Of a stretch of 64,000 nucleotides of DNA, positions 22,168-33,908 are shown piece by piece. Source of the DNA: Xenorhabdus szentirmaii DSM 16338 (GTDB taxonomy: Bacteria; Pseudomonadota; Gammaproteobacteria; Enterobacterales; Enterobacteriaceae); assembly GCF_002632585.1 (NCBI RefSeq), contig NZ_NIBV01000001.1, positions 1,941,203 through 2,005,202 of the forward strand, read 5' to 3'. The notes beneath the pieces are model-generated. The model searched no databases. It saw only the letters and a list, made by a program, of their open reading frames with translations, and was not told the origin of the DNA. Made by a program: the position numbers and the translations under genes. The number at the start of each line of letters is the position of its first letter. The stretch's first letter is position 1.

Positions 22168-22688
22168 AACCTGCTAAAAATATTCTAAATGTTGTTTTTG
22201 ACATCATTTTAAGATTATTCTTACTAAACTCCGACTAAAGTGTGTTTCATAACCATTTAAAATGATAACAACATGGTAAAGTTACTTTCACTTATTGTTT
22301 TGATTTGGTTTTATATTTTTTATGTGATTTTATTTTTTATTGGCGTATTTTTTTTATTTAATTGATATTAAAGTTTTTTTATTTTTCCGAAATAATTTAT
22401 TTTGTTTACTTACCATTTTTTTTACTATCACGCGATAAATGAATTTTTATTATTGATAGATTAAGCATGGTTAACAATTGAGCAACAATGAGATGAACTT
22501 AACATAAATTAATTTAAGTGGTAATTATTTAACCTGAATACCTATCTTAAGGAAGTTTTCTCAAACTTTGTTAAATTGTTTAAAATTATCATAGTGTTAT
22601 CTATTATTCATATCATCAAATCTTGATAATCCCCTTTTTTCTCTTCCCAATCTTTCTGTAAATCTAGCTAAAGCGCACGGGCGCTGGC
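22168..22688. other. AT-rich region between cra and the dcw promoter
   Basis: About 520 bases of very AT-rich DNA without a supported gene or clear hairpin. In this position E. coli carries a much shorter gap. Confidence 0.5.
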
Positions 22689-22754
22689 TTGACAAGGTTT
22701 TCATACCATCCGTAAACTCTTAATTGTGGTGATTTGTGGGATAATGTGGAGATT
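22689..22754 (+). promoter_or_regulatory. dcw promoter and MraZ operator
   Basis: A perfect -35 TTGACA (22689-22694) is followed after 18 bases by TAAACT (22713-22718). Just downstream are three direct repeats with exact 10-base spacing: TGTGGTGATT, TGTGGGATAA and TGTGGAGATT (22725-22754). MraZ binds such GTGG(G) repeats spaced one helical turn apart and represses its own operon. The repeats end 25 bases before the mraZ start. Confidence 0.85.
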
Positions 22755-22779
22755 TGAGCCATCAAGGGGTAACCTGAGT

Positions 22780-23238
22780 ATGTTTCGTGGAGCAACACTG
22801 GTTAATCTCGATAGTAAAGGGCGGCTCACTGTACCTGCCCGATATAGAGAAATGCTGAATAAAGAATCAAATGGTCAAATGGTTTGTACTATTGATCTCC
22901 ATCAGCCGTGCCTGTTGCTTTATACATTACCCGAATGGGAAATCATCGAAGAAAAATTATCTCGCTTATCCAGCATGAACCCCGCTGAACGTCGCGTTCA
23001 ACGTTTGTTATTGGGACACGCCAGTGAATGTCAAATGGACAGTGCAGGGCGTCTTTTATTAGCTAATGTGCTGCGCCAGCACGCAGGGCTAACAAAAGAA
23101 GTCATGCTGGTTGGGCAATTTAATAAATTTGAATTGTGGGATGAGCAAGTTTGGTACCAGCAAGTAGAAAATGACATTGCAACCGAACAATCCACACAAG
23201 AACCTTTATCAGCAAGGCTACAGGATCTATCACTATAA
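22780..23238 (+). CDS. mraZ: Transcriptional regulator MraZ
   Basis: A 152-residue AbrB-like double-SpoVT protein, the same length as in E. coli, that forms rings and represses the dcw operon. Each half carries the conserved pattern ([20 protein letters not shown] and [17 protein letters not shown]). The ATG at 22780 is preferred to an upstream in-frame start because MFRGATL is the universal beginning and AAGGGGT precedes it. Confidence 0.96.
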   Translation: MFRGATLVNLDSKGRLTVPARYREMLNKESNGQMVCTIDLHQPCLLLYTLPEWEIIEEKLSRLSSMNPAERRVQRLLLGHASECQMDSAGRLLLANVLRQHAGLTKEVMLVGQFNKFELWDEQVWYQQVENDIATEQSTQEPLSARLQDLSL

Positions 23239-23240
23239 AC

Positions 23241-24185
23241 ATGGCAAATAGTCATCTTAAGCATACCAGTGTACTACTGGATGAAGCTGTCAATGGACTG
23301 AATATCCAAGAAAACGGAATTTATATAGACGGCACATTTGGGCGGGGAGGGCATTCTCGCCTGATATTATCAAAACTGGGGCCAAACGGGCGTTTATTGG
23401 CGATTGATCGGGACCCGCAGGCCATTGAAGCGTCGAAAGGCATTAATGACAAGCGTTTTTCTATCACTCATGGGCCATTTTCGGAATTGGCGGCATATGT
23501 GGAAGACGCCGGTCTGGTTGGAAAAATTGATGGCATATTGCTGGATCTAGGTGTTTCATCCCCGCAACTTGATGATCCTGAAAGAGGATTTTCATTTATG
23601 CGTGACGGGCCGCTGGACATGCGAATGGACCCCACACGTGGGCAGTCAGCGTCAGAATGGTTAATGAAAGCGGAAGCTGAAGACATCGCTTGGGTATTGA
23701 AGACATTTGGTGAAGAACGTTTTGCCAAACGTATTGCAAGGGCGATTGTGGCCCGCAATCAGGAACAACCCATGACACGGACCCGGGAGCTGGCGGAGCT
23801 CATTGCTCAGGCAAGCCCGGTTAAAGAAAAGCACAAACATCCGGCAACACGCAGCTTTCAGGCTATCAGAATTTACATTAATAGTGAGCTGGAAGAAATA
23901 GAACGTGCATTGGATGGTGCATTGCAGGTTCTGGCGCCACAGGGGCGATTATCTGTTATCAGCTTCCATTCGCTGGAAGATCGCATTGTGAAACGTTTTA
24001 TCCGGCAACATAGTCAGGGTCCTCAGGTGCCGGTTGGTTTGCCTCTTACGGATGCACAGTTAAAAGCGCTGGGAGGGCGGAGCCTAAAATCGATTGGCAA
24101 AATGAAACCATCCGAGGATGAAGTTGCCACAAATCCGAGGGCGAGAAGCTCGGTTTTGCGATTTGCTGAAAAGGCGGCTGAATAA
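23241..24185 (+). CDS. rsmH: 16S rRNA m4C1402 methyltransferase
   Basis: A 314-residue S-adenosylmethionine-dependent enzyme that methylates N4 of C1402 in 16S rRNA. The SAM motif [10 protein letters not shown], the [13 protein letters not shown] catalytic block and the C-terminal [10 protein letters not shown] are all present. It begins two bases after mraZ, and its TAA stop overlaps the ftsL ATG. Confidence 0.97.
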   Translation: MANSHLKHTSVLLDEAVNGLNIQENGIYIDGTFGRGGHSRLILSKLGPNGRLLAIDRDPQAIEASKGINDKRFSITHGPFSELAAYVEDAGLVGKIDGILLDLGVSSPQLDDPERGFSFMRDGPLDMRMDPTRGQSASEWLMKAEAEDIAWVLKTFGEERFAKRIARAIVARNQEQPMTRTRELAELIAQASPVKEKHKHPATRSFQAIRIYINSELEEIERALDGALQVLAPQGRLSVISFHSLEDRIVKRFIRQHSQGPQVPVGLPLTDAQLKALGGRSLKSIGKMKPSEDEVATNPRARSSVLRFAEKAAE

Positions 24186-24502
24186 TGGCGGGTGAACGTC
24201 ATGGGTTAGTCGGGATTATTGCCAAAGATTTACTCCGCAATGCCAAAATCCCGTTAATTCTGCTGATAGCCATTGTGGTTTCGGCTATTTGCGTCGTGAC
24301 GGTCACACATCAGACCCGTTTATTGACGGCGGAGAAAGAGCGGCAAGTGATCCAGCTTGATGCTCAGGATATTGAATGGCGCAATTTGCTCCTTGAAGAG
24401 AATGCTCTGGGTGATCACAGTCGGGTTGAACGTATTGCGACTGAGAAATTGCACATGCAACACGTCGATCCGGCAAAAGAAAATATTGTAATCACACAAT
24501 GA
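24185..24502 (+). CDS. ftsL: Cell division protein FtsL
   Basis: A 105-residue bitopic inner-membrane protein of the FtsQLB complex. A short cytoplasmic tail is followed by one membrane segment (about residues 22-43) and a periplasmic coiled coil with a leucine-zipper-like pattern. Its start overlaps the rsmH stop. Overall sequence conservation in FtsL is low, so position and topology carry much of the call. Confidence 0.94.
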   Translation: MAGERHGLVGIIAKDLLRNAKIPLILLIAIVVSAICVVTVTHQTRLLTAEKERQVIQLDAQDIEWRNLLLEENALGDHSRVERIATEKLHMQHVDPAKENIVITQ

Positions 24503-24529
24503 GTCCAGTTGATAACCAAAAGGTAGGCG

Positions 24530-26284
24530 ATGAAAGCTGCACGCTCTTTAAAGTTGAAAAAGCAAGAAGATAAAGTAAGTTTTGTAAGCTGGCGTTTTGC
24601 CTTGCTGTGTGGGGGCATTGGGTTGGCTTTAATCGGGCTTTTGATTCGAGTTGCTGATTTGCAGATTATCAACCCTGACCGTCTGGTGAAAGAAGGTGAT
24701 TCACGTTCTTTACGTGTTCAGTCTATTCCAACCGCCCGTGGCATGATCCACGATCGCAACGGGCGTCCGTTGGCTGTCAGCGTACCCGTTGATGCTATCT
24801 GGGCCGATCCTAAAGAAGTATTTGAAAAGGGAGGCATCACAGATGATACCCGTTGGAAAGCATTGGCGGATGCACTCTCCATGCCGATGGATCACTTAAC
24901 TCAAAAAATCAGTGAGTATCCCAATGGGCGCTTTGTTTACCTTGCCCGCCAAGTAAATACCTCTATTGGTGATTATGTCGAAAAACTGAAATTACCCGGT
25001 ATTTATTTGCGTCAGGAATCTCGCCGTTATTATCCGGCGGGGCAGGTAACTGCACATATTATTGGTGTCACGGACATTGATGGCAATGGGATTGAAGGCA
25101 TTGAGAAGAGTTTTGACAGATGGCTGACAGGCATGCCGGGAAGCCGGACGGTCCGAAAGGATCGTATTGGGCGTGTCATTGAAGATATTGCCTCAACCGA
25201 TAAAATGGCGGCACATGATTTGACACTCAGCATTGATGAGCGTCTCCAAACACTGGTATATCGCGAACTGACGAAAGCGGTTTCGCTGAATAAAGCGGAA
25301 TCCGGTAGTGCGGTACTGGTTGATGTGAATACCGGTGAAGTGCTGGCGATGGCAAACAGTCCATCCTATAACCCGAATAATTTTGCGGGTACACCAAAGG
25401 ATGCGATGCGTAACCGTGCTATCACCGATATTTTTGAACCGGGATCTACGGTGAAACCGTTGGTTGTGATGAGTGCCCTGAACAGTGGCATTGTCAAGGA
25501 AAATACCGTGTTGGATACCAGACCATACCGATTGACGTATGGCTCACGGGGGCACGAAATCAAAGACGTTGCACCTCGTACTGAATTAACCATCACCGGT
25601 ATTTTACAGAAGTCGAGTAACGTTGGTGTTTCCAAGCTGGCGTTAGCGATGCCCGCCTCAGAAGTTGTGGATGTTTACTCACGCTTTGGGATGGGAAAAC
25701 CGACCAATTTGGGGTTGGTCGGAGAAAGTAGTGGCTTATTTCCAAAAAATAAACAACGGTGGTCTGATCTTGATAGGGCCACCTTTTCTTTTGGCTACGG
25801 GCTAATGGTGACACCGTTGCAGTTAGCGCGAGTCTACGCAACGATAGGTAGTTTGGGCATTTACCGTTCGTTGTCAATTACTAAAGTTGATCCTCCTGTC
25901 CCCGGAACCCGGGTATTCCCTGAGCCTGTCATGCGGACAGTGGTACACATGATGGAAAGCGTCGCATTGCCGGGGGGCGGTGGTGTACGGGCGGCGATAA
26001 AAGGTTATCGCATAGCGATTAAAACAGGAACGGCAAAAAAAGTCGGGCCGGACGGCAAGTACGTCAATAAATATATTTCTTATACCGCAGGTATTGCGCC
26101 CGCGAGTAATCCGAGGTTTGCACTGGTTGTGATCATCAATGATCCACAAGCAGGAAAATATTATGGCGGTGCGGTATCGGCGCCCATCTTCGGTGCCATC
26201 ATGAGTGGTGTTCTGCGTACGATGAACGTCGAGCCGGATGCATTGCCTGTGGGCGATAAAAACGAATTTGTGATTAATCAATAA
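24530..26284 (+). CDS. ftsI: Peptidoglycan transpeptidase FtsI (PBP3)
   Basis: A 584-residue division-specific class B penicillin-binding protein. One membrane anchor lies near residues 22-41. The catalytic motifs are Ser306-Thr-Val-Lys in EPGSTVKP, SSN at 362-364 and KTGT at 498-501. It cross-links septal peptidoglycan together with FtsW and is the target of aztreonam-type beta-lactams. Confidence 0.97.
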   Translation: MKAARSLKLKKQEDKVSFVSWRFALLCGGIGLALIGLLIRVADLQIINPDRLVKEGDSRSLRVQSIPTARGMIHDRNGRPLAVSVPVDAIWADPKEVFEKGGITDDTRWKALADALSMPMDHLTQKISEYPNGRFVYLARQVNTSIGDYVEKLKLPGIYLRQESRRYYPAGQVTAHIIGVTDIDGNGIEGIEKSFDRWLTGMPGSRTVRKDRIGRVIEDIASTDKMAAHDLTLSIDERLQTLVYRELTKAVSLNKAESGSAVLVDVNTGEVLAMANSPSYNPNNFAGTPKDAMRNRAITDIFEPGSTVKPLVVMSALNSGIVKENTVLDTRPYRLTYGSRGHEIKDVAPRTELTITGILQKSSNVGVSKLALAMPASEVVDVYSRFGMGKPTNLGLVGESSGLFPKNKQRWSDLDRATFSFGYGLMVTPLQLARVYATIGSLGIYRSLSITKVDPPVPGTRVFPEPVMRTVVHMMESVALPGGGGVRAAIKGYRIAIKTGTAKKVGPDGKYVNKYISYTAGIAPASNPRFALVVIINDPQAGKYYGGAVSAPIFGAIMSGVLRTMNVEPDALPVGDKNEFVINQ

Positions 26285-26296
26285 AAGAGGATAAAA

Positions 26297-27784
26297 GTGG
26301 CAGATCGTAATTTACGCGATTTACTGGCTCCATGGGGTGTTGATGCACCGGAGCTTCCGCTACGTGAAATGACATTGGACAGCCGTAAAGCGGCTGCCGG
26401 AGATCTGTTTATTGCGGTTAAAGGGCATCAGACAGATGGTCGAAAATATATTCCTCAAGCCATCGCCCAAGGTGTTTCGGCGGTGATCGCAGAAGCGAAA
26501 GGAAAAGCGGATAACGGCACAGTGCAAAAGATGCATGGCGTGCCTGTTATATACTTGGATAATTTGAATGATAAATTATCCAGATTGGCGGGGGAGTTTT
26601 ATCAACATCCCGGCGCGAAATTGAAATTGGTCGGTGTTACCGGTACTAACGGGAAAACAACGACAACACAACTGTTGGCGCAATGGAGCCAGGGCCTTGG
26701 CGAAACGGGTGCTGTGATGGGAACCGTAGGAAATGGTTTGTTGGGCATGGTCATCCCCAGCGAAAACACCACAGGCTCTGCCGTTGATGTTCAACTGGAT
26801 CTGCAACTGCTCGCCAATCAGGGGGCGACGTTTACAGCAATGGAAGTTTCTTCCCATGGATTGATTCAGGGAAGAGTGGCTGCCTTACCATTCCAAGCTG
26901 CCGTTTTTACTAACCTGAGCCGTGATCACCTTGATTACCATGGTGATATGGAAAATTACGAAAACGCTAAATGGATGCTCTTCAGCAACCATGATGTCAG
27001 ACAAAAAATCATCAATGCTGATGATGAAATAGGGCAAAAATGGTTGACACGTCTGCCGGAAGCCATCGCAGTCACGATGGAAAACCGTTTGCCGGAAAAT
27101 TGGCAAGGGCGTTGGTTATCAGCGAATGAAATCCAGTACCACGATAAAGGTGCCTCTGTTGCGTTCTCTTCCAGTTGGGGAAATGGAACACTGAATAGTC
27201 CCTTGATGGGGGCATTTAACGTCAGCAATTTGCTATTGGCGCTTGCGACGTTATTGTCACTGGAATACCCCCTGGAAAAATTGCTGGCGGCAGCATCTTG
27301 CCTTGAACCTGTGTGTGGACGGATGGAAGTCTTTTCGGCGCCGGGCCGCCCCACTGTCGTTGTTGATTATGCACATACCCCTGACGCGTTGGAAAAAGCC
27401 TTGTCCGCAGCACGATTGCATTGCAAGGGGCAACTCTGGTGTGTCTTTGGCTGTGGCGGTGATCGCGACAAAGGCAAAAGGCCTTTGATGGGCGGGGTTG
27501 CAGAGCTGGGAGCAGATCGCGTGATTGTCACTGATGACAATCCCCGCAGTGAAGAACCGCAGTCCATTGTGTCAGATATCCTGAAAGGGTTTGTTGATCC
27601 AATGCAAGTGACGGCTATTCATGGGCGTGTTGAAGCGGTTACCAGTGCGATTATGCAGGCAGAAGCAGAAGATGTTGTTCTTGTGGCAGGTAAAGGCCAT
27701 GAAGATTACCAGTTGGTCGGCAATCGCCGTCTGGATTACTCAGATCGCCTGACTGTTGCGCGTTTGTTGGGGGTTATTGCATGA
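26297..27784 (+). CDS. murE: UDP-MurNAc-tripeptide synthetase (meso-diaminopimelate adding)
   Basis: A 495-residue Mur ligase that adds meso-diaminopimelate to UDP-MurNAc-Ala-Glu. The ATP loop is [10 protein letters not shown]. The DNPRSEEP motif is the signature for diaminopimelate rather than lysine. The start is a GTG behind AGAGG. The stop overlaps the murF start as ATGA. Confidence 0.97.
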   Translation: MADRNLRDLLAPWGVDAPELPLREMTLDSRKAAAGDLFIAVKGHQTDGRKYIPQAIAQGVSAVIAEAKGKADNGTVQKMHGVPVIYLDNLNDKLSRLAGEFYQHPGAKLKLVGVTGTNGKTTTTQLLAQWSQGLGETGAVMGTVGNGLLGMVIPSENTTGSAVDVQLDLQLLANQGATFTAMEVSSHGLIQGRVAALPFQAAVFTNLSRDHLDYHGDMENYENAKWMLFSNHDVRQKIINADDEIGQKWLTRLPEAIAVTMENRLPENWQGRWLSANEIQYHDKGASVAFSSSWGNGTLNSPLMGAFNVSNLLLALATLLSLEYPLEKLLAAASCLEPVCGRMEVFSAPGRPTVVVDYAHTPDALEKALSAARLHCKGQLWCVFGCGGDRDKGKRPLMGGVAELGADRVIVTDDNPRSEEPQSIVSDILKGFVDPMQVTAIHGRVEAVTSAIMQAEAEDVVLVAGKGHEDYQLVGNRRLDYSDRLTVARLLGVIA

Positions 27785-29163
27785 TCACACTGACACTTCA
27801 GCAATTGGCTCAGCTAACGAGTGGTACGTTGTATCGTGTGACTGAACAGCAGGCTGCGGCTTTCCAAATTAATGCCGTAGAAACTGATAGTCGCAAAATT
27901 GCGCATAAAAGCTTATTCATTGCCTTGGAAGGGGATAATTTCGACGCCCACAATTTCGCCGGGGATGTCGTGAAACTCGGCGCTGGTGCGTTATTGGTCA
28001 GTCGCCGTCTTGATGTTGACTGTCCTCAGGTTGTCGTAGAAGACACCCGTCTGGCAATGGGGAAACTGGCAGGCTGGGTACGTCAGCAAAGCAAGGCACG
28101 GGTCGTGGCATTGACTGGCTCATCCGGTAAAACATCCGTGAAAGAGATGACCGCGGCGATTTTGCGTCAATGCGGAAATACCCTTTATACCGCAGGCAAC
28201 TTCAATAATGACATTGGTGTACCGTTAACTCTGTTCAGGCTGACCGATGAACATCAATTTGCCGTGATTGAGTTGGGGGCTAACCATATTGGTGAAATTG
28301 CCTACACCACTGACATAACCCGTCCTGAAAGTGCATTGGTCAATAACCTGTTTTCCGCCCATCTGGAAGGATTCGGTTCTTTAGCCGGAGTGGCAAAGGC
28401 GAAAGGGGAAATTTTTGACGGCCTTGCCCCAAACGGAACCGCCATTATCAATCTGGATAGCAATGATTGGAACAATTGGCAGCACAAAATGGGCGATAAG
28501 CAGGCCGTATGGCGTTTTTCTGTTTCATCAAGGGAAAATGCTGATTTCTATGCGACAAATATTTCCGAGCAACCGCTGGCAACCCATTTTTCTCTCCACA
28601 CGCCTGTTGGCAATATCGAACTGACACTGCCACTACCGGGGAAACATAATATTGCCAATGCATTGGCAGCCAGTGCCCTCGCCATTTCAGTAGGGGCATC
28701 GCTGGAAAATGTTCGTGCCGGATTATCCGGTCTGAAAGCGGTTTCCGGTCGTTTATTCCCGGTTTACCTTACAGAGGGAAAAGTGGTGTTGGATGATACC
28801 TATAACGCCAATCCCGGTTCGATGCTTGCAGCCGCGAATGTGTTATCGCAAATGGCAGGTTTTCGGGTCATGGTTGTTGGCGATATGGGAGAGTTGGGGG
28901 AGCAGGCAATTGAATGCCACCGTGAAGTGGGTGAAGCCATAGCATCAACCAACATAGCCAAAGTCCTCAGTACCGGAAAACTCAGTGCGCACATTAGTGA
29001 TGCAAGTGGTCGGGGGCAGCATTTTACAAACAAGGCTGAATTAGTGGCAGCGCTGCTTCCTTTACTGGAACAACACGACACGATTTCAATATTAATTAAA
29101 GGTTCACGTAGTGCCGCAATGGAAGAGGTCGTGAACATGCTGGAGGAGAATTTTCAATGTTAG
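27781..29163 (+). CDS. murF: UDP-MurNAc-pentapeptide synthetase
   Basis: A 460-residue ligase that adds D-Ala-D-Ala to the UDP-MurNAc-tripeptide. The ATP loop [10 protein letters not shown], the NFNNDIGVP substrate segment and the [11 protein letters not shown] loop are family marks. It overlaps murE by four bases and mraY by seven. Confidence 0.97.
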   Translation: MITLTLQQLAQLTSGTLYRVTEQQAAAFQINAVETDSRKIAHKSLFIALEGDNFDAHNFAGDVVKLGAGALLVSRRLDVDCPQVVVEDTRLAMGKLAGWVRQQSKARVVALTGSSGKTSVKEMTAAILRQCGNTLYTAGNFNNDIGVPLTLFRLTDEHQFAVIELGANHIGEIAYTTDITRPESALVNNLFSAHLEGFGSLAGVAKAKGEIFDGLAPNGTAIINLDSNDWNNWQHKMGDKQAVWRFSVSSRENADFYATNISEQPLATHFSLHTPVGNIELTLPLPGKHNIANALAASALAISVGASLENVRAGLSGLKAVSGRLFPVYLTEGKVVLDDTYNANPGSMLAAANVLSQMAGFRVMVVGDMGELGEQAIECHREVGEAIASTNIAKVLSTGKLSAHISDASGRGQHFTNKAELVAALLPLLEQHDTISILIKGSRSAAMEEVVNMLEENFQC

Positions 29164-30239
29164 TTTGGCTAGCCGAGTATTTGGTTCAGTTTCACACAGG
29201 CTTTAACGTCTTTTCTTATCTGACGTTCAGGGCTATTGTCGGCTTGCTTACTGCATTGTTTATTGCATTGTGGATGGGGCCAACCTTGATTGCATATCTG
29301 CAAAAACTGCAAATTGGTCAAGTTGTGCGTAATGATGGCCCGGAGTCGCACTTCAGCAAACGCGGCACGCCAACAATGGGGGGATTGCTTATTCTGTTTG
29401 CCATCTCCATTTCCGTTCTGTTATGGGCACGTTTGGACAACCCTTATGTCTGGTGTGTGCTGCTGGTATTACTGGGTTATGGCATCATCGGATTTGTGGA
29501 TGACTACCGTAAAGTCGTCCGCAAAGATACGAAAGGGTTAATTGCCCGCTGGAAGTATTTCTGGCAATCCGTTCTGGCGCTGGGTGTGGCATTTGCGATG
29601 TACAGCATTGGTAAAGATACACCTGCAACACAATTGGTTGTTCCGTTTTTCAAAGAAGTTATGCCCCAGCTCGGGCTGTTGTATATCTTGCTGACTTACT
29701 TTGTCATCGTAGGAACAAGTAACGCTGTCAACTTAACCGATGGTTTAGATGGTCTGGCTATTATGCCAACCGTGTTGGTTGCAGCGGGCTTTTCGTTGGT
29801 CGCATGGGCAACGGGAAATGTGAACTTTGCCAACTACCTTCATATTCCTTATCTGAGTCACGCCGGTGAATTAGTGATTGTCTGCACTGCAATAGTGGGT
29901 GCCGGGTTGGGATTCTTGTGGTTTAACACTTATCCGGCCCAAGTCTTTATGGGAGATGTTGGCTCATTGGCGCTGGGGGGCGCATTGGGCACTATCGCCG
30001 TATTGCTGCGTCAGGAATTCCTGCTGATCATCATGGGGGGGGTATTCGTGGTGGAAACACTTTCCGTTATTTTGCAGGTGGGATCATTCAAGCTGCGTGG
30101 ACAGCGTATTTTCCGTATGGCACCGATTCACCATCACTATGAATTGAAAGGCTGGCCTGAACCACGCGTTATTGTGCGTTTCTGGATTATTTCCCTCATG
30201 CTGGTGCTGATTGGGCTGGCAACTTTGAAGGTTCGTTAA
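29157..30239 (+). CDS. mraY: Phospho-MurNAc-pentapeptide translocase MraY
   Basis: A 360-residue polytopic inner-membrane enzyme that transfers phospho-MurNAc-pentapeptide to undecaprenyl phosphate, giving lipid I. About ten hydrophobic segments are visible. Conserved cytoplasmic motifs include GTPTMGG, the FVDDYRK aspartates, NLTDGLDGL, and the [11 protein letters not shown] histidine motif. Confidence 0.97.
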   Translation: MLVWLAEYLVQFHTGFNVFSYLTFRAIVGLLTALFIALWMGPTLIAYLQKLQIGQVVRNDGPESHFSKRGTPTMGGLLILFAISISVLLWARLDNPYVWCVLLVLLGYGIIGFVDDYRKVVRKDTKGLIARWKYFWQSVLALGVAFAMYSIGKDTPATQLVVPFFKEVMPQLGLLYILLTYFVIVGTSNAVNLTDGLDGLAIMPTVLVAAGFSLVAWATGNVNFANYLHIPYLSHAGELVIVCTAIVGAGLGFLWFNTYPAQVFMGDVGSLALGGALGTIAVLLRQEFLLIIMGGVFVVETLSVILQVGSFKLRGQRIFRMAPIHHHYELKGWPEPRVIVRFWIISLMLVLIGLATLKVR

Positions 30240-30241
30240 TC

Positions 30242-31567
30242 ATGGCTGAAGTACTCATGAATGAATACGGAGATAAACGGATTGTTATCGTTGGGTTGGG
30301 GCTGACAGGCCTCTCCTGCGTTGATTTTTTTATGGCGCGTGGGGTGATCCCACGTGTCATGGATACCCGTACCATACCACCGGGCAGCGATAAGCTGCCT
30401 GATGGCGTTGAATGCCATACGGGCGGCTTAAATGCCGAATGGTTGATGGATGCTGATTTAATTATTGCCAGTCCGGGGGTTGCACTGGCAACACCTGAAT
30501 TGCTGGCAGCCGCTAACGCAGGCGTTGAAATCATTGGCGACATAGAGCTGTTTTGCCGTGAAGCGACAGCACCGATTGTTGCCATTACCGGCTCAAACGG
30601 CAAAAGCACCGTGACGACGCTCGTGGGTGAAATGGCCAAAAAAGCCGGATGGGAAGTGGGTGTCGGGGGAAATATTGGCGTTCCTGCTCTGGAATTACTG
30701 AAATCTCCCTGTCAGTTATATGTACTGGAATTGTCCAGTTTCCAACTCGAAACAACTTATAGCCTGCAAGCCGCAGCGGCAACTGTGTTAAATGTCAGCG
30801 AAGATCACATGGTTCGTTATCCTGATGGGCTGTCCCAGTATCGTGCTGCCAAATTGCGAATTTACGATCAGGCACAAGTCTGTGTAGTGAATGAACAAGA
30901 TCCGCTGACACTGCCGGAAACTGGAAAAGACAGCCGCTGTATCAGCTTTGGTGTTGATGGTGGTGATTACCGGCTGGATAGTGAGTCCCAACAATTAATT
31001 GCCGACCAATCGCCGGTATTGCCAATTCGGGAAATGAAGCTGGCAGGGCAGCATAATTACACTAACGGGCTGGCAGCACTGGCATTGGCCGATGCGGTGA
31101 ATATTCCGCGTGATGCGAGTCTGGAGGCATTGCGCACTTATTCAGGGCTGGCACATCGCTTTCAGGTCGTTCATATGAGAAACGGTATCCGTTGGGTGAA
31201 TGATTCCAAGGCAACGAATGTCGGCAGTACTCAAGCGGCACTCAGTGGGCTGAGTTTGGAAGGGACACTTTATCTTTTAGTTGGGGGAGATGGCAAATCA
31301 GCCGATTTCACTCCGCTGAAACCTTACCTGTCAAGGGACAATATTCGCCTTTACTGTTTTGGTCGTGATGGCAATCAGTTAGCGCAATTGCGTCCTGAAA
31401 TCTCAACACTGACAGAAACGATGGAACAGGCGATGAGAGAGATTGCTTCCGGATTGAACGCCGGAGACATGGTATTGCTGTCCCCGGCTTGTGCCAGCTT
31501 CGATCAATTTAATGGTTTCGAACATCGTGGTCATGTATTTGCCCGTTTGGCAGAGGAGTTAGGTTAA
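30242..31567 (+). CDS. murD: UDP-MurNAc-L-alanine:D-glutamate ligase
   Basis: A 441-residue Mur ligase with GLGLTGLSC at the N-terminal uracil-binding fold and the ATP loop [10 protein letters not shown]. An ATG at 30257 (MNEYGDKR) is an alternative start that would give 436 residues, closer to the E. coli length of 438. The TAATG at the end couples it to ftsW. Confidence 0.96.
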   Translation: MAEVLMNEYGDKRIVIVGLGLTGLSCVDFFMARGVIPRVMDTRTIPPGSDKLPDGVECHTGGLNAEWLMDADLIIASPGVALATPELLAAANAGVEIIGDIELFCREATAPIVAITGSNGKSTVTTLVGEMAKKAGWEVGVGGNIGVPALELLKSPCQLYVLELSSFQLETTYSLQAAAATVLNVSEDHMVRYPDGLSQYRAAKLRIYDQAQVCVVNEQDPLTLPETGKDSRCISFGVDGGDYRLDSESQQLIADQSPVLPIREMKLAGQHNYTNGLAALALADAVNIPRDASLEALRTYSGLAHRFQVVHMRNGIRWVNDSKATNVGSTQAALSGLSLEGTLYLLVGGDGKSADFTPLKPYLSRDNIRLYCFGRDGNQLAQLRPEISTLTETMEQAMREIASGLNAGDMVLLSPACASFDQFNGFEHRGHVFARLAEELG

Positions 31568-32760
31568 TGACCCTTCCAGGCCTCAGTAAATTTAAAAATT
31601 GGTTGGTGGGAACTGTGGACTTAGATGCCACAGAAACCGCCATGTATGATCGTACTCTGGTCTGGATGGTATTTGGGTTGGTTGTGATTGGCTTTATCAT
31701 GGTGACATCAGCCTCAATGCCAGTGGGTCAGCGTCTCGCTAAAGACCCGTTTATCTTTGCCCAACGTGATGCTATTTACTTGTCCCTGTGTTTCATTTTG
31801 TCCCTCATTACATTGCATATCCCGATGGGATTCTGGCAGCGTTACAGTTACATAATGTTGTTGGCTACGATCATGCTGCTAGTGGTGGTGCTGTTTGTCG
31901 GTAGTTCGGTTAACGGGGCATCACGTTGGGTAGCGATTGGCTCATTGCGCATCCAGCCTGCGGAATTGTCGAAATTATCGCTCTTTTGCTATCTCTCCAG
32001 TTATCTGGTCAGAAAAGTGGAAGAAGTCAGAAACAATTTCTGGGGATTCTGCAAGCCGATGGGCGTTATGATTGCATTGGCTATCCTGCTGTTGGCGCAG
32101 CCTGATTTGGGGACAGTGATTGTACTGTTTGTGACAACATTGGCGCTTCTGTTTCTGGCCGGCGCCAAATTATGGCAATTTATTGCCATCATCAGCTGTG
32201 GAATATTTTCAGTATGTGTTCTGATTGCCGCTGAACCTTACCGTATACGAAGGGTGACTTCTTTCCTGAATCCTTGGGAAGATCCTTTCGGCAGTGGCTA
32301 CCAATTAACCCAATCTTTAATGGCATTTGGCCGGGGCGACTTTTTCGGGCAGGGGCTGGGAAATTCAGTCCAGAAACTGGAATACCTGCCGGAAGCTCAC
32401 ACTGACTTTATTTTCTCAATTATTGCGGAAGAATTGGGTTATTTCGGTGTGGTTTTAGTCTTGTCAATGGTATTCTTCGTCGCTTTCCGCGCAATGGTAA
32501 TTGGCCGCCGGGCATTACAGCTCAATCAGCGGTTTTCCGGTTTTCTGGCTTGTGCAATTGGCATCTGGTTCAGCTTTCAGGCGTTTATTAATGTCGGCGC
32601 AGCGGCAGGTATGTTGCCAACAAAAGGCCTGACATTACCTTTAGTAAGTTATGGTGGTTCGAGTCTGATAGTGATGTCAACCGCTATCGTTTTGTTATTG
32701 AGAATAGATCATGAGCTACGTCTGGCAAAAGCACAGGCGTTTGTAAGGAGCCCTAAATGA
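31567..32760 (+). CDS. ftsW: Septal peptidoglycan glycosyltransferase FtsW (SEDS family)
   Basis: A 397-residue polytopic SEDS protein with about ten membrane segments. It polymerises lipid II with FtsI at the septum. Conserved loops include [38 protein letters not shown], the [16 protein letters not shown] catalytic region and [16 protein letters not shown]. Its end overlaps the murG start by four bases. Confidence 0.97.
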   Translation: MTLPGLSKFKNWLVGTVDLDATETAMYDRTLVWMVFGLVVIGFIMVTSASMPVGQRLAKDPFIFAQRDAIYLSLCFILSLITLHIPMGFWQRYSYIMLLATIMLLVVVLFVGSSVNGASRWVAIGSLRIQPAELSKLSLFCYLSSYLVRKVEEVRNNFWGFCKPMGVMIALAILLLAQPDLGTVIVLFVTTLALLFLAGAKLWQFIAIISCGIFSVCVLIAAEPYRIRRVTSFLNPWEDPFGSGYQLTQSLMAFGRGDFFGQGLGNSVQKLEYLPEAHTDFIFSIIAEELGYFGVVLVLSMVFFVAFRAMVIGRRALQLNQRFSGFLACAIGIWFSFQAFINVGAAAGMLPTKGLTLPLVSYGGSSLIVMSTAIVLLLRIDHELRLAKAQAFVRSPK

Positions 32761-33848
32761 GTGGCAAAAACCGGCGTTTAATGGTGATGGCAGGTGGTAC
32801 GGGCGGTCATGTATTTCCCGGATTGGCGGTTGCCCATCATTTAAAAGAGCAAGGTTGGGAGATTCGCTGGTTAGGCACAGCCGATCGCATGGAAGCGGAT
32901 TTGGTTCCCAAGCAGGGTATTGATATCGAATTTATCCAGATTTCAGGGTTGCGGGGCAAAGGCATCAAAGCGTTGCTTGCCGCCCCCATAAGGATTTTTA
33001 ATGCGATCCGGCAGGCAAAGGCCATTATGCGCCGCTATCAGCCAGATGTCGTTTTGGGCATGGGTGGATATGTCTCAGGGCCGGGAGGCATTGCGGCATG
33101 GTTGTGTGGCATTCCCGTTGTCCTGCATGAGCAAAATGGCATTGCAGGCTTGACCAATCGCTGGTTGTCTAAAATTGCAAAAAACGTGTTGCAGGCGTTT
33201 CCGGGGGCTTTCCCCAATGCACCTGTTGTGGGGAATCCTGTGAGGGAAGATGTTTTGGCATTATCTGAACCTGCACAACGTTTTTCCGGTCGGGAAGGTC
33301 CTGTTCGAGTACTGGTTGTGGGTGGCAGCCAGGGCGCAAGAATACTGAATCAAACAATGCCAGAAGTGGTTTGCCGTTTGGGGGACAAAATCACGGTATG
33401 GCATCAGGCGGGGAAAGGCGCTCAACAAGAAACTCAGGAAAAATACGAAAGTTTGGCTCAGTCTGAATTCAAAGTGACTGAGTTTATTGATGATATGGCG
33501 CAGGCTTATGCATGGGCGGATGTTGTTGTATGCCGCTCTGGCGCATTGACGGTCAGCGAAGTGTCTGCTGCGGGATTACCCGCGATTTTTGTTCCATTCC
33601 AGCATAAAGATCGCCAGCAATATTGGAATGCGTTGCCGCTGGAAAAAACGGGAGCAGCCAAAATACTTGAGCAACCAGAATTTACGGCTGATGCAGTGGC
33701 AACATTATTAACACAATGGCAGCGCCCTCAATTATTGGAAATGGCAGAAAAAGCACGCTCGGTTGCCATCATTGATGCAACTGAACGTGTCGCTGCGGCG
33801 CTAATTGATGCTGCTGAAAATCATTCAGGCCGTACTGGATCTAATTAG
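32757..33848 (+). CDS. murG: Lipid II-forming N-acetylglucosaminyltransferase MurG
   Basis: A 363-residue GT-B enzyme that adds GlcNAc from UDP-GlcNAc to lipid I on the inner face of the membrane. The N-terminal glycine loop [15 protein letters not shown], the second loop [13 protein letters not shown] and the C-terminal [19 protein letters not shown] donor site are intact. A gap of 60 bases, the longest inside the wall-synthesis part, separates it from murC. Confidence 0.97.
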   Translation: MSGKNRRLMVMAGGTGGHVFPGLAVAHHLKEQGWEIRWLGTADRMEADLVPKQGIDIEFIQISGLRGKGIKALLAAPIRIFNAIRQAKAIMRRYQPDVVLGMGGYVSGPGGIAAWLCGIPVVLHEQNGIAGLTNRWLSKIAKNVLQAFPGAFPNAPVVGNPVREDVLALSEPAQRFSGREGPVRVLVVGGSQGARILNQTMPEVVCRLGDKITVWHQAGKGAQQETQEKYESLAQSEFKVTEFIDDMAQAYAWADVVVCRSGALTVSEVSAAGLPAIFVPFQHKDRQQYWNALPLEKTGAAKILEQPEFTADAVATLLTQWQRPQLLEMAEKARSVAIIDATERVAAALIDAAENHSGRTGSN

Positions 33849-33908
33849 ACAGCAGATCTAAATAGAAAGCAGAGCGGTGACGTAAACATAACGAGTGAAG
33901 ATTAAAAC